Shown piece by piece: positions 37,201 to 49,749 of a stretch of DNA of 64,000 nt. The DNA is from Catonia carolina (taxonomy: Eukaryota > Arthropoda > Insecta > Hemiptera > Achilidae), in NCBI GenBank assembly GCA_035578175.1, contig JAQMRL010000008.1:89818541-89882540 (forward strand). Reading direction: 5' to 3'. Each line of letters starts with the position of its first letter. Position 1 is the first letter of the stretch. Under the pieces are notes generated by a model that saw only the letters and a program-made list of their open reading frames with translations, was not told the DNA's origin and ran no database searches. The position numbers and the translations under genes are program-made.

Positions 37201-37593
37201 GCCCATAACTGGCAGGTGGATTGTTAATTATTTGCACTCAATTTGCAAGTTCCAGAGCTACAAAAAATTGTTCTTTTTCTTATCACGTGGTCAGCTAATT
37301 ATAAGACTGAACTATTTAAGAACAGAAGATGTAGAGGTGTAAAAGACACTAGTCAGAGTTATCTCCTCTGAAGGTAACGAATTTCATTATACAGCCAGAC
37401 CCTGTGGTGAATGAAGTGAAGGTGTCATTTGCAGGGTGCAGAGTATATGCTTTTCGGAGGGCCTGGCAAGCTGATAGGCATGGGCTACTTTCATACTCAG
37501 TGAGGAAGGCATCGGTAAACCACCTCACTCCTATTTCACTTAGTAAAACCTCTACAGATTCAAATCAGCCTTTCGGCTGTTGACCTAAACAAT
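37201..37593 (-). mobile_element. Repeat E, copy 7 (full length)
   Basis: It runs from gcccataactggcaggtgga to tttcggctgttgacctaaac. Confidence 0.75.
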
Positions 37594-38560
37594 AATTCAA
37601 AATAATTAAAATGCATAGGTTTTTAATAATGCACCTAACCTGTATTTCCAAAATTTTAATTGACCTACAACTTTTAACACGTTTTGGAAAAATTACTAAT
37701 TTCAGAAAGAACACAAAAAGAGTTTCAAATCCAAGTCAATATCTCAATGCAAGCTAATGATAAATTTTATGATGACATCTGATAATTTATATAATTTAAA
37801 AATAATTGGAAATTTAAAAACCAACACACTCCACAAAAGAGACAAGGAAACACAACTTTGAAGGGTTATTTTAAAATATAGGCTATAAAATTCATTAAAT
37901 GTATAAACATAGAAAAAATTAATGTTTGATGAAAAAAAAACTCACGGTTGCAGCAAAAAAGCCAACAAAGCCGTGGTTAGAGATAATATCATGGGTAATA
38001 TCAGTGCAAATGTTCCCACACAGCTCCTGATGCTGTGATGTCAGTAACATCACCATTCTTTACTTTACCATAACAAACTAAATGAACTATTACTGAAGCT
38101 AATCTAGAGATGCTTGCCTATCCGCCAGTATTTGACCAGTTTGATTAGCTTCAAATTAAAAATTATTAAAAGCAATTAAAAAACGACCAATAATTTCTTA
38201 TTGGATTGAAATAATCGACAATTCATACAGTGAATTTTTTAAGGGTTCAAAAACTGCAAAAAGACATTTCACAAATTACGCCAAAACCAACCATGTCGAG
38301 GAGCCTGTACCAAAAAGGTAAAAACAAAAGGTAATTTAAATTAGTTGAAAATAAACAAAAAATTCAGATGTTTCTACAGAAGCTATTAACAGATAATAGA
38401 CAAATTTTTATATAACATACACAATTCATTAAAACATCTGAATACCTCCACACATTAAAACGAGCTGAAGGTAATGACAAAAAGAATAGGAAAAAACTAG
38501 AATTAAAAAAAAAATATTTTAAAACAGGTATTTCATATTTATCTTGTCATTCTATTAATT
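37594..38560. other. Intron sequence, nothing recognised
   Basis: AT-rich. Two slightly GC-richer spots (around 37960 and 38020) have no frame or repeat. Confidence 0.4.
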
Positions 38561-38871
38561 AACCCACCAGTTTGGTCGTAAGTCATCGCCGCGTATCTGT
38601 CATTAAAAGCTGATTTTCAGAGATGAAGGTTCCATTGGTTCAAATCCGAGTAAAGGTTGTTTACTTTTATATGAATTTGAATACTAGACAATGGTTACCG
38701 GTGTACTTTGATGGTTGGGGTTCAATCAACCATACTTTCTTAGGAATTGTCGACCTGAGTCTGTGTAAGACTACACCTCATTTACAGAATATATTATCCT
38801 CATCTTATTGAGTCACGGGATAGCTTATTGTTCTAAAATTGAACAGATTCCAATGTACACGCATTTGAGAT
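38561..38871 (+). mobile_element. tRNA-derived SINE, family D, copy 3
   Basis: ggtttggtcgtaagtcatcgc-like head, ggttcaaatccgagtaaagg (B box), tactttgatggttggggttc body. The E-box palindrome is mutated. Confidence 0.7.
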
Positions 38872-39176
38872 AAAAAAATTAATCAAATTACTTGTTTATT
38901 ACATATTTCTGAATACTTAAGGGTTATTAAAGTAGAGAAGTACACATTGTGGTGATTATTTGTTCCTAATTTAACTTCCTAATAAACTATGCTGAAAAGT
39001 CAAGAGTAGTAAAATGAAAGATCTTAACCACCTTATTTTAACCTGCAAGATTTTTGAGCATATTAAATTTCATACTTCAATAGTATTATAACAAACTAAC
39101 TGATAAAATGCATTCGGTCAGAATTGGTAGATTCTATAATAGCAGACAAACGTAGATGGTAAAGCTCCTGGGTTCC

Positions 39177-39278
39177 ATGAGTGACGCAATCGCTCAGATC
39201 GACAATACTGAGCAATGGGATGAGCTCACCGATATTTCCTTTCCACCATGCAACAACGACAAAGCCTTAAGAATATAA
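39177..39278 (+). other. Small open frame (33 codons), unassigned
   Basis: It encodes MSDAIAQIDNTEQWDELTDI, then SFPPCNNDKALRI and a stop. Its composition is more coding-like and GC-richer than the intron around it. It starts just after a tRNA-like ctcctgggttcc and lies 162 bp from PUR-alpha exon 2 on the other strand. It may be a transposon scrap. Confidence 0.2.
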
Positions 39279-39439
39279 AAATGAAAATGAGAAAAATAAA
39301 AATAATCTATTACTTCAACAAAAACAACAAAAAAACCAATATTTGTTTACAATAAACGATCACAAAAAACGACATAAAAAACGTAACAGAACAAAAGTGA
39401 CAAAAAAAAATTAACATAATGACAATAAACACAACTGAC

Positions 39440-39505
39440 CAGAATCAAATTCTGAGTTTCCAGGGGCATCGACACTTCCGCCACCACCCTGTCCATGGTA
39501 TTTGC
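39440..39505 (-). CDS. Pur-alpha: PUR-alpha, second coding exon (Gly/Ser-rich N-terminal region)
   Basis: This 66-bp exon has an acceptor (ttttgtag before GCAAATACC) and a donor (TCTG before gtcagttg). Joined to exon 1 it reads S-KYHGQGGGGSVDAPGNSEF-DSG and then runs in frame into the poly-Gln start of exon 3. Phases are 1 at entry and 1 at exit and fit both partners. The low-complexity Gly-rich stretch matches the disordered N-terminus usual in front of the first PUR repeat. Position and phase support it; the sequence alone is too short and biased to name. Confidence 0.85.
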
Positions 39506-39965
39506 CTACAAAAGAGGAAATAGCTTTTTAGAATTCAACATGTAAACATCGACAACAAAAAGACAAACTCAAGACATAACAACAAACAACAAATTTAGCA
39601 ACATATACAGCAAAATGGCCAATCTTTAACAGATGTTTCAAAGCCATTCAATAGATCAAACCAAGCACCGCAGTTAAAAAAAAAAGAAAGTAAAATCAAA
39701 TATAAAAATGAAGCCCAATTTTCCGTAAACATTTCCTTATCTTAACCTCAAATTGGATAAACCTACGCACCAAAAAAAAAAAAAAAAAACATTTTAATTA
39801 GCAATTATCAAAATTAGCTTACAACTGAAACAAGTTTCATTAATTGATGTACGAATACCATTTACAAGGAAAGGACATTATAAAAAAGTTAAAAGATACT
39901 AATTAAAACAAAATAAAAATTTTTGCTTTGCCACGTGCTATACAAAAGTTCCAAAAATATATGTA

Positions 39966-40800
39966 AAAATCTGGTGTGAAGCACACATGACTTTCTCTTG
40001 CCAATAATAGAAAAAGAATAGAAGTAGGAAAACCAATGTTGAATCATTAATAAACAATTTAAAATGAAAAATAACCTAATTTCAGTCATGAGTGAAAGAC
40101 GCTAAATGAAAATTAATTTCTGTTCCGACTTAAATATATAATCACTAATTGACGCTTAATTAGGTTCTGTAGAAGAAAATTTTTGAAATAAAAGTTGTAG
40201 AATTTTTAATTTCCTATAACTTAAATTCTATATACACATTTGTTGTTAAATGCATACTCAACATTGCTTTTACAAATTTTAATTTTAAAAAAATACAGAA
40301 AATCACTAATTGACGCTAAACTGTGTTTTACAAAAAAATAATTGAAATAAAGGTTGTAGGTTTTTCAATGTTCTACAACATTGATTATATAGACTTTTGC
40401 TCTACAATGCACATTACGACCGCAATCTTAAAAAAACCATTTTTTCTGACAGTAGAGCCTCCCCAAGAATTTCAGCAGACATGGCACTTATCCTACTTTG
40501 CAGACCATAAAAAATGGAGTAAATAAGGTGATTTTTTAAAAAAATTGTAGGAGCCATTTTTGAGAAAATTGCACAAATAAACCAGGTGTACTACTTCCGG
40601 TAAACCAATTATGATGAAAATGTTCTTATCGGGTCCCATAGGGGTACCTAACTTAAGTTTAAGTTTCAATTTTGTACTAAATTCTGTTCTTGAGATATAT
40701 ATTTATATATATCCGATGAAAACTAAATTTTGAAAGACTGACATTAAAACAATAATTACCTTCCCTATATGTATTTATATAAGGCAAGAGAAAGTAAAAA
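39966..40800 (+). mobile_element. Repeat F, copy 11
   Basis: Ends aaatctggtgtgaagcac and aaggcaagagaaagt. The microsatellite is replaced by atatatatttatatata. Confidence 0.7.
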
Positions 40801-41807
40801 TCACCATTTGTGAAACACCTAATGCATTCATCTTCAATGCGCTAGCAGCATCAACATACCATCACAAATAAAATTTATATTTCAAAACACATTTAAAATA
40901 TTGAGGTGGAGGAAAATTAATGGATATGTAAAAAAAAATTTGTTCGCAACGGAGTTCATAAAATTTTTCACACCAATAACTTTCTCCCAGATTATTTTTC
41001 TTTCATAGAAAGAGTTTATAATCCAATTTTTATTATACAATAATCTGAGTTTTGATTGTTATAACATTTTTAATTAAGTTGAAGTCATTCAACCTATCAA
41101 TTTGTGAAAAGTATTGGGACACTGTCCGCATGGAATTAATTCAAAGGAACTGATTACCTGCACCAGAACGAAATTTCTTCACCTTCCAGGTAACAATATG
41201 TTAAGAGAACTGCGCCACAAAACCCAGTCGATTATTACAACAGTCTAGACATATTTTAGATATAAAATTCTGGTTATTCAAAATTAAGGGAACAAGTCCC
41301 ATTTGAATTACCTTGGGTTAGGAGTAATAATAGGTTATTCTACTATCACCAATTTAAATAAGTAGACAATCCTCCCTCACTGTGCATTACAGCTTCTAAT
41401 GATTATTAAATTAAGATTTAATAAAAACCCTACATGTTGAAAAGTGAATCACGATTGTACAAATAAAAATCAATACTACTGGAAACCTGATTTTTGTAGA
41501 AAATAAGTATTACTCACCAATAGAAGAGAAATATGACCTGATAACTGAATTGTTACAAGAAAAAGTAGATAAATTTATTTCTAAAATATACAATCTCGTT
41601 TATTTTTGAAAGGTTTACATAACATTCTACGCAAAAATCTGACACTACTTTTTTACATTTTTCTACAAACAATAATTTAAAAAAAAGAAGAGAATGAAAG
41701 ATAATGTTATATTGTAGAGCAGTACAAGAACACATCTGATACACGACTGGATAATACAATGTCTAACACTGATAGTTACAACCTCCCAGACCACCTTACG
41801 CTGCTGA
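40801..41807. other. Intron sequence, nothing recognised
   Basis: AT-rich with no repeat family or supported exon. Confidence 0.4.
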
Positions 41808-41970
41808 TCACATCGGCGTAGTAGGTAACATGCTCGCCTCTTATCATGCGGTCTTAGGTTCGAATCACGTTCAGGCACGGCATATTTTCATATGTTACAA
41901 AAAATTCATTTCATCCTTCACAGTCTGCATTAGCAGTAATAGAACAGTCGGATGTTTATAAAAAAAAGAC
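41808..41970 (+). mobile_element. tRNA-derived SINE, family C, copy 3
   Basis: cggcgtagtaggtaacatgc (A box), aggttcgaatcacgttcagg (B box), the atttcatccttcac block, gaacagtcggatg and an A-rich end. Confidence 0.75.
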
Positions 41971-43071
41971 CACCTTACACCAAACAAATAAAAGATCACT
42001 ATCACTTTTTTTTCAAAATTTAAAAATCAAAATCAAATAGTCATAAAGCCTGTTACTCAGGAAGCTCTAAGTTTTCCAACAATAAAAGAATTTTTAAACT
42101 CTGTTAGGAAGTTTGAGACAAACAAATAAATAAGCAAGACATTACTTCTTTACAATGACAGTACAGATAGAAAAACAGAGAAATTTTTATTAATATAGTT
42201 TTAATTTTCCCTTTACCCCTCTAAAAATGGCATCATTGAGGCCGAAACAAATATTAATAAGTGAAATTTAAGTAAGTTTTTTAAAAATTAATTTCAACAA
42301 AGCAGAACTGCACAAGTTTTGAATGAACTCAACATTTTTGGGCAGACAATAAAAAAACTATTACAGTTAAATTTTTACGAAAAAAATTACAATTTTCTTT
42401 TTGATTTTCACTGAACTGTTTGTGTACAGTACAGAAAATTATCCCTGCTTCAAAAACGTTATTTCTTGCATCATTAGCCACTTAATTTAAGCACCATATT
42501 GTCAAATGCTCAACCAAATCATCTTGAAGAAAATATAATGGGTCCGTGACAACTGGGCAAAAGAAAATGGCGCTACTGAACAGCAAGCTGACAATATCTA
42601 CCACCAGTAATGCCCTCAGTGGCACTCTTCAGGGACAACGATACTCTACTTGCTCCAGCAGAACAACACAATTTTCAGAGCAATTACCTTACAAAGATTT
42701 CAGAATAAAACACATTATCACCATCTGACAACAATTCTTTATTATACAACATATACCGTACTCAAAAATAAAAACTGCTTGATTTTTTTAATATGGTTCC
42801 AAGATAGGCCACCCTACACGCTGGTAGTTTTTCTAGTGGACGGGATCTTAACCTTAGAAGAGATGGAATAATCAAATTCAACACGATACACATATTATTA
42901 CACTATATTGATTTTGAAACTGTAAACACTGTACAATCTCTGTAGCAATGTAGTTTTATTAGCTTTAATGAGACGCTACGTATAGACTTGAAAATAATTA
43001 AAAAAGATTCTAAGACACAAGATCTCCTAACTTTGGAGTTTTGAAAAATTGTATGACAGATTTTTTTTAGT
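41971..43071. other. Intron sequence, no recognised gene
   Basis: A GC-richer segment at 42540-42710 has overlapping short open frames on both strands but no good splice sites and no family match. Confidence 0.3.
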
Positions 43072-43075
43072 TTAA

Positions 43076-43855
43076 CACTTTCGAGACAACAACCGTACGT
43101 GATATGGCCGTGATGATATACACCGAGTGACAGCAAACTTATGTCATACGGGCACGGCAATATACATCCCTAGAAGGCAAACGTATCTCATACGTTTGCT
43201 ACTTTCACATTGTTATAAATGTGGCTACCCTTACACTATCAGTTTCCCATTTTCACTGTTATTTAGTTCACTTTGTTCTCCATTTACCTACAGCGATAGT
43301 TGGCCGAATCGATTAGTATTTCTGATATATCGACGAAACTATCGCCACTACTTAATGTACGAGATCGAACCATAGTATCTACTACCGAGTACCGACATAG
43401 CGTGTTACCGCTGTTTGCAGTGTATGTGTTTTACTGTTATTGTGCTATTATACATTTCATGAAACAATGTCTAGAGATGCATAAGATTGTTTTGCAGAAG
43501 ATTCTGGGTCGTAATTAGATGACACGGACATTGATGAATCATACGACCCTGCGGAGAATGAAAGTGATATTGATATATGTTTCATATAAAAATTTTTGGA
43601 AACGTGTAAATTAGAGTAATTGTAAATAGTGTTATTTTATAAATAATTTAATAATTGACTTAAATTAAATATATGGTTAAAAAGAGCAAATTTTAAACTT
43701 TATTTTCATATAATACCCTCGTTGATAAGAACCGAAGTGACTGCAAACTGATTTTTTGAAAAAGTTAAAAAAACGTCAGTCTACAGTGCAAGATACGTTA
43801 AATTTACTTTAGTCTGTAGTGCATGGTCGTGAAAAAAATGGTAGACTGGAAAGTG
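43076..43855 (+). mobile_element. piggyBac-superfamily element, internally deleted, with TTAA target duplication
   Basis: TTAA lies at 43072-43075 and again at 43856-43859. The inner ends CACTTTCGAGACAAC and (reversed) CACTTTCCAGTCTAC match at 12 of 15 positions. A subterminal palindrome gcaaacgtatctcatacgtttgc-type stem (43178-43200) and a decayed transposase N-terminus are inside. TTAA-specific insertion is the signature of piggyBac. Most of the transposase gene is missing. Confidence 0.8.
43467..43589 (+). pseudogene. piggyBac-type transposase N-terminus with two in-frame stops
   Basis: After ATG the frame reads MSRDA, a stop, DCFAEDSGS, a second stop, then LDDTDIDESYDPAENESDID before TAA. 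An MSR start and a long acidic DD/DE/SD stretch are usual at piggyBac transposase N-termini. The catalytic domain and the Cys-rich C-terminus are absent. Confidence 0.65.
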
Positions 43856-44433
43856 TTAATCTTTCTGCAAAATTAAGGATTCTGAAATATTTTCTATATT
43901 CGAGTAATTTAACCTTAAACTCACCTACTTCAAAAACAAAATTAATAAATGTCTATTACCACGACCAATCAAGCGGATATTTAGAACCAGTATAAAACTA
44001 CTTAATTTCAGCAACTGCCACAAAACTAAAGTATTTAGAATTGGACAAGATGAATAACATATTGTTAAAGGATTGATAAATATCCAATTTTCAATAATCA
44101 TACCCAAAGAACTAAATAATATAAACAACAAACAAGCATTTTACTAGATAATTATGTAAAATAAAACCAATTAATGTTTTACAAAGTTGGTATAGTCATT
44201 CTTGGTTGAATTAATCTAACTTAACTTCTTTCCAAAATACAATTAAAAGGAAAAGGATTAAGCTGTTCTTTAAAAAAAAACATCACTATTTACTTCACAA
44301 GGCAGTAAGTAAACCAAAAAATACATGACAAAAGTCACACAACTAGACTTACAAAACAATAATTATCAGACTACTAACATACCCCATTCGGCTTCGCACT
44401 TTAAACATGTGTAGGCCTATCAATTTAAAAAAA

Positions 44434-44795
44434 AACAAGAATTTCAGCAAACATGGCGCTTACCCTATCTTGTAGAACATAAAAAACTTAGTAAACGTGT
44501 CGATTTAAAAAAAAATCTTAGGACCAGTTTTTGAGAAAATCAATTACACGAATAAACTACTACTTTTGGTTGACCGATTTTGATGAAAATGTTCGTGTCG
44601 GGTCCGGTAGTGGTATGTAACTTCAGTTTCAAGTTCGTACGACATTCCGTTCTTGAGATATTCTGTTCACACACACACACACACACACACTCACAGACCA
44701 ATCGCTAAAAACATGTTTTTTGGGTTCAGAGGGTCTGAAAACGTGTAGATCCGGTGAAAACTCAATTTCGAAAAATTGACATGAAAACAAGAGAA
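44434..44795 (+). mobile_element. Repeat F, copy 12 (3' part only)
   Basis: From aagaatttcagcaaacatgg through ttggttgaccgattttgatg and a pure CA repeat (44668-44690) to acaagagaaagtaaaaat. Confidence 0.7.
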
Positions 44796-44942
44796 AGTAA
44801 AAATATGTAACAGAAATTGTGTAACTGCTAGTCGCTGCATACTCTAACGTACACATACATACAACGTTTTGATAAATTCCCTCGAATACATCTCTTGCCA
44901 TCAAACCCCTTCATCTACTTCAACAGTAATACCAACTCACAA

Positions 44943-44960
44943 ACACACACACACACACAC
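44943..44960. repeat. (CA)n microsatellite outside repeat F
   Basis: Nine CA units in an otherwise AT-rich tract. Confidence 0.8.
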
Positions 44961-44989
44961 AAACTTATAAAAATTTTCATTAGGGCCCT

Positions 44990-45137
44990 ATAGGGTTATC
45001 ATTTTTTAAATTTAAAAATAAAATGTTGTGAATATAAATACAAATATGCAGTCAAAATTTCATGAAAATATTGTGAGTAGTTTTGAAAATTAGCCTGCAC
45101 AAATAAACACGCTTTGTCTTTATAATATTAGTATAGA
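44990..45137 (-). mobile_element. Helitron-like 5' fragment (reverse)
   Basis: On the minus strand it starts tctatactaatattataaag, as does the element at 53475, then diverges. Confidence 0.45.
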
Positions 45138-46717
45138 TAACTAGCTGAATTTAGAAAGTCAAAATCGGCAAGTATAAATTTAAATCAAAATTCTTTGAAT
45201 AGGGTATTACAAACCAAGAACATAAGTACATTATTTGTAAATGATTTTTTAAGTTTTGAACAAAATAATTTCATTTATTTAGGATAAATAAAAGATGGTT
45301 TGACAATTTGTAAATAAAATAAAACAATCTAATTACAGCTACCATGAAAATATAAACACAGTTCTCACTCAAAAATGAGATTGTATCTGAGATTAACAAT
45401 GCCTGGTAATATACTAACTAACCAATTTTTTAATTACCGCATAGAAAATAATTATATTTATTAAGTAATTACAACAAACCTAGCACCAGCTAAATTGAAT
45501 CACCAAAGTGATTTCTTACTACAATTTTTTTCGCACTTTTAAAACTACAGGCAGATAAACAATAAGGAATATCCAATAATGAATCTGACATTAGGTATTA
45601 GGCTACATTAATATTTTGACAATTAACACACAATCAATAATATCAACGGTAAAGAAATGAAGGAAAATGGAATTAAAAATTTACAAATTATATAACGATC
45701 AATGTCTCGCAACCATAAAATTACATTGAATAACTTAACATATGGAACATCAAAACATGTTCAACTCAAAAAGGAGTTTATTTGATGGTTAAACACTTAT
45801 CACACTGACCCAGTTCATTATATTATTTCCACACTGTTAGCAATTTTTGTTAACAATAATAAATATGTCTAGTAATTATTAAAATTAAACAATTCTACAA
45901 AACTAATAATTTATTTACATATTTAATAAATTTAAAAAAAATCACAGAAATGGTAATGACAATATAAAAAAGGCTTTCCTACAAAACCTAAATTGATTTT
46001 ACTAGACTACCTGATGTGGTAAACGTTTAAATTTAAACTAATTTATCTAAGCTTCATATACACTAGTTTTTTTTTAAATAAGAGTTAATAAATTATAATT
46101 GGATATTATTACTGTGTGTATAAACAGAATATTATAGTTTATAATCAAAAGATAAATTTCACAATCGAAAACAAATATATCGTTAACAAACGGTAAAATT
46201 AACGTTAAAATGACAAGTGATAATCAAGTGTAGGCAAGCAATTTAATCAATACTGAAGCACAAAATATGATGAAAATAATGGTTATACTAAATAGTAAAA
46301 CAACAAAAATATCTAAACGACTATCGCATTAATATTAAGAACCAGAGAAACATAACTAAACAGATTTAAGTTAATCAAGGACTTTCCAGAAATTAGCCTA
46401 GGCCAAGTTACAATATCGAACTATTTCAAGCTATTATTACAATACGACAAATTAAAACTACGGAATAAGAAAGATTTAAAAGTTAAGGTTACGCAGACAT
46501 AGAGAAAACTCACTAATAAAGGATATAAATCTATTTATTTTATATAAAAGGGAGGTATAAAACGAATTCGTAAACGCCATCTTGGTTTGCATGAAGCCGA
46601 AAGTTTAAAGCAAATGTCAAAATTTACACTTATATGTATGAATAACCAATAAAGCTTATAAGTAAAATAAACCCCAATTAGTTTAATACATAAATTAATA
46701 AAATAATATTATCTTAC
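45138..46717. other. Intron 1 of PUR-alpha, nothing recognised
   Basis: Very AT-rich. A CpG-containing spot at 46560-46600 (cgccatcttggtttgcatga) is the only exception. Confidence 0.4.
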
Positions 46718-46760
46718 TTTGACCCTGAGGCTGATCATCTCCGCTCTCTCGGTCCGACAT
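46718..46760 (-). CDS. Pur-alpha: PUR-alpha, first coding exon (start codon)
   Basis: The minus strand reads ATG at 46760-46758 and encodes MSDRESGDDQPQGQ before a canonical donor (gtaagata) at 46717-46716. The 43 bp end in phase 1, matching exon 2. The acidic, polar start resembles insect Pur-alpha N-termini. Upstream, cgcttcctag is a possible acceptor, so a further non-coding 5' exon may exist. The exon is 551 bp from the start codon of an oppositely oriented gene. Confidence 0.85.
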
Positions 46761-47311
46761 ATCCTTACCCTAGGAAGCGATTTAACCCTAGTCTCCCATA
46801 TATGGAAATTATTCCTACGCCGGAAACACTGCTAAACAATGATCTAAAAAAAGTAAACCGGCAAGTAAGTCAATAATAATAATAACACACCCAAGTAATA
46901 ACTATAAAACCAAATATATATAATTTAAAAGAAAGTTATAATCGTTTTGCAATTATTATTACGTCTAAATAACAGAAAATCTGTAAATATTTTCAAATTT
47001 GACACTTTCATGGAAGTGACGTTTTGTATTCTGCTGCACCACGGCCTAACTGATTGCGTACAAATGCGAACAAACTAAAAGAAACGACGAAATCAATACT
47101 GCGTAGCAAAAGATTACAAAAGCCGTGCTTTGTTTATGGTTTGGCGCGTACACTTAAACAATAAAATAAACCAAAATAGTGAAATTTATAAGTATTATTT
47201 TTTATTCATGTTTTAAATTTTTGTAGAGAATTAAACCGTTCAATTTAATTGAATTGTGGTTAACAACATGATATGAGACATTTATTTTGCCTAGTTCACT
47301 AAGAAAATTGC
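46761..47311. promoter_or_regulatory. Bidirectional promoter between PUR-alpha (minus) and the unknown five-exon gene (plus)
   Basis: The two start codons face away from each other across 551 bp. The segment holds a CRE half-site (tgacgttt near 47018), a CpG-bearing stretch at about 47036-47150 (ggcgcgtaca at its end) and no copy of the repeat families seen elsewhere. The shared-promoter role is inferred from geometry; start sites cannot be placed. Confidence 0.6.
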
Positions 47312-47322
47312 ATGATGAGTAG
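47312..47322 (+). CDS. Unknown gene, coding exon 1 (11-bp micro-coding exon)
   Basis: ATGATGAGTAG is followed at once by the strong donor gtaagaat. It supplies M-M-S and two bases of the next codon. The exit phase of 2 is the only one that opens exon 2 (the other two frames of that exon hit a stop within seven codons). The start was chosen for this phase match and its place beside the divergent promoter. The protein would start at either Met. Such a small coding part usually belongs to a longer exon whose 5' UTR lies to the left. Confidence 0.55.
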
Positions 47323-47811
47323 GTAAGAATAAGCAATTTTGTTTTATTTACACGATGTCCACAATAATTCAGCACTTATAAAGTTATTATTAACTCAGCC
47401 ACAGACTGGTTGCTTAAGGAATCCACTGCAATCAATAATACTATTTTTGGTACTATTTTTTCTAAGTTATTTGATTTCTTTTAATACCAGATGGAAACAT
47501 CCCAGGATCTCAAAATATTTATAAAAACAAGGCGCCCCACTCATGAAATGCAGTACTGTATTACTAAAAATTTTCTTAAACATTTCATTATTTAATAACA
47601 ATTGTAAGGAACAGAGGCTTGTAATAATGATAGTAATAAATTATGTTAATATAAATGTATTTAAATTACATTCAATAAAAAATAATACATACATTTTCAA
47701 CTTGTATCCTCAGACAAAAATCAGCATGGCTGCAGCTGTTTACCAGATTCCTTATGGTGCTACAGTGGGTCAATGCTGTTAAAATTTAGGCATTTATTTT
47801 GAAATATACTA

Positions 47812-48149
47812 CAGTCCAGCCTCTCTTAGTTTGCTCCTAATGTAAACAAATAATGACGTCACTGAGCATGCACATTTTATCAAAATGTGTACACACTGAT
47901 TAAAAAGTAACAACAAAATACTTTCAAAAGTATTTAAATACAAAATACTTTTAAAAGTATTTTTATAAATGAAATTGTTCGGCCTACATCATATCATGAC
48001 TGATGTTTTTAGTACTTTAAGTGCTTATAATTTAAAAAATAGTTAACTATAGGAATACGAAATCCGTAAAGTCGCAAACTCTAGCGTGCACCCTGTAGTA
48101 GGTGGCTTTTGTTTGTTGACGAAGGAGCAAACTAAGAACGGCTGAACTA
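47812..48149. mobile_element. pogo/Tigger-type MITE (338 bp) with TA target site
   Basis: Left end cagtccagcctctcttagtt then tgctcc. The reversed right end reads tagttcagccgttcttagtt then tgctcc. Both borders are TA. A perfect CRE, tgacgtca, lies inside at 47854-47861. There is no frame. It sits in intron 1 of the unknown plus-strand gene. Confidence 0.7.
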
Positions 48150-48676
48150 TAGACAAATATTATCTGATATTGCAGTAGAAAGTGAAAACTAAATGTTTAA
48201 TACTATTTTAATGATTGTTTATATTTCAAAGACTAAGCAAATATCTATTATCATGTAGTTATTTTAGAATTTTTTTCTCATTTTGGCCTGCTAAGGACCA
48301 TTGTAATGTTTTTTTTTTCTTTTGGCTGTTGCTGTTTTTCATTACTATTTACATCTTTTCTCAAGCCTTTATAATTTTTTCCCTAATTATAAATAATCTT
48401 GCTTGTTCCATGCATATCCACATTCGAATGAAAAAATCATTAAAATAATGGTAGATCAATCGTTTGATCAATCTGAAATTACAAATAGCTATGGAGGACT
48501 TAATTATTTTTACACCACTATTCAGAATCGAATGCATTACATAGTTACTGATTATACTTATAAAAACAAAATATCCTCAAATGACATTTTAAAATATGCC
48601 ATATAAATTTTATGATTGTTTTCGTCAACATAGTAGTAGCACAAAAAATAGAAGTATGTTATAAATACAATATTGC

Positions 48677-49060
48677 TGTTGTTGTTTAGGTCAACAGCCG
48701 AAAGGCTGGTTTGAACCTGTAGAGGTTTTACTAAGTAAAACGAGAAGTGAGGTGGTTTACCATTGCCATCCTCACCGAGTGGAAAAGTACGCTTATCAGC
48801 ATGCCGGGCCCTCTGAAAAGCACATATTTTCCACTCTGCAAATGACACCTTCACTTCATTCACCACAGGGTCTGGCTGTATAATGAAATTCATTACTTTC
48901 AGAGGAGATAACTCTGATTACACCTCTACCTTTTCTGTTCTTAAATGATTCAGTCATTTAATTGGCTGAACATGTGTTAAGAAACAGAACTATTTATTTT
49001 AGCCCTGCAATGAACAGATTGAGTGTAAAAAATTTGACACTCCACCTGTCTGTTATGGGC
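48677..49060 (+). mobile_element. Repeat E, copy 8 (full length)
   Basis: From gttgtttaggtcaacagccg to cacctgtctgttatgggc, in the first intron of the unknown gene. The antisense frame MNFIIQPDPVVNEVKVSFAE is shared with copy 3. Confidence 0.75.
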
Positions 49061-49290
49061 AGACAATATTGCTGTAATCTGAAATTATGACGTTTTGATT
49101 TAGTAGTTACGATAATGTTGCTATCTGCTGGGTGGTTTGGAGTGGCACAAGTTGTACAAAAAAAATCTCCTTTCAAATTAGGAAGTTGATGACAATATTT
49201 GACATAAATATTTCTTTAATAATAAATAAAATTTAAAATTTTTAATTTACAAGTTGTTAAACACATATATCCAATTTTATATTTTTCTAG

Positions 49291-49488
49291 TGAATTATTT
49301 TTATGGCTAAATAATAAATCCAAAATATATTTTGAAAAACATGCTAACCTTGTCAGTAATGCATATGTCACTCTTTCACGTAAAAAGCGAAGGCAACCTG
49401 TTAACTCCAGTAAACAGAGCAGTCCAAATATCCAAAATCAATATACTTCGAACAATAGTACTGACAAGAAGAACAATGAGAAGAAAAA
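49291..49488 (+). CDS. Unknown gene, coding exon 2 (basic, low-complexity linker)
   Basis: The acceptor is tatttttctag and the donor AAAAA|gtaagtaa. The 198 bp are open in one frame only and read ELFLWLNNKSKIYFEKHANL, then VSNAYVTLSRKKRRQPV, then a Ser/Asn/Gln-rich run ending DKKNNEKKK. The basic cluster RKKRRQ would fit a nuclear-localisation signal or a nucleic-acid contact. No family is recognised. It enters needing two bases (given by exon 1) and leaves in phase 2 (completed by exon 3). Confidence 0.75.
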
Positions 49489-49749
49489 GTAAGTAATAAA
49501 AAACTAAATAATATTTTTTATAAACCTATGAAAGACAGTATATTTGTAATGTTAAATATTATCTGATGTATTTTAACTGGAGATTCTGTTTATCCATGAA
49601 TACAGTTCTACCAAACCAATTTAACTATTTCGTATAAAAAGGTTATAAAGCAGACACTTTAGGATTGTACATAAATTCTGGAAATGAAAATTGGTAGGTT
49701 AACTTTATAACAAGATTTTAAGAAGTAAACAAGAATTTTATAAATGAAA

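Noticed and set aside
42546..42728. 60-codon frame in a GC-richer patch
   Set aside because: No splice sites, overlapping frames on both strands, no match to a family.
48442..48606. Frame MVDQSFDQSEITNSYGGLNY... as an exon of the unknown gene
   Set aside because: No usable donor in a phase that opens exon 2; the 11-bp start exon at 47312 fits instead. It could still be an alternative exon.
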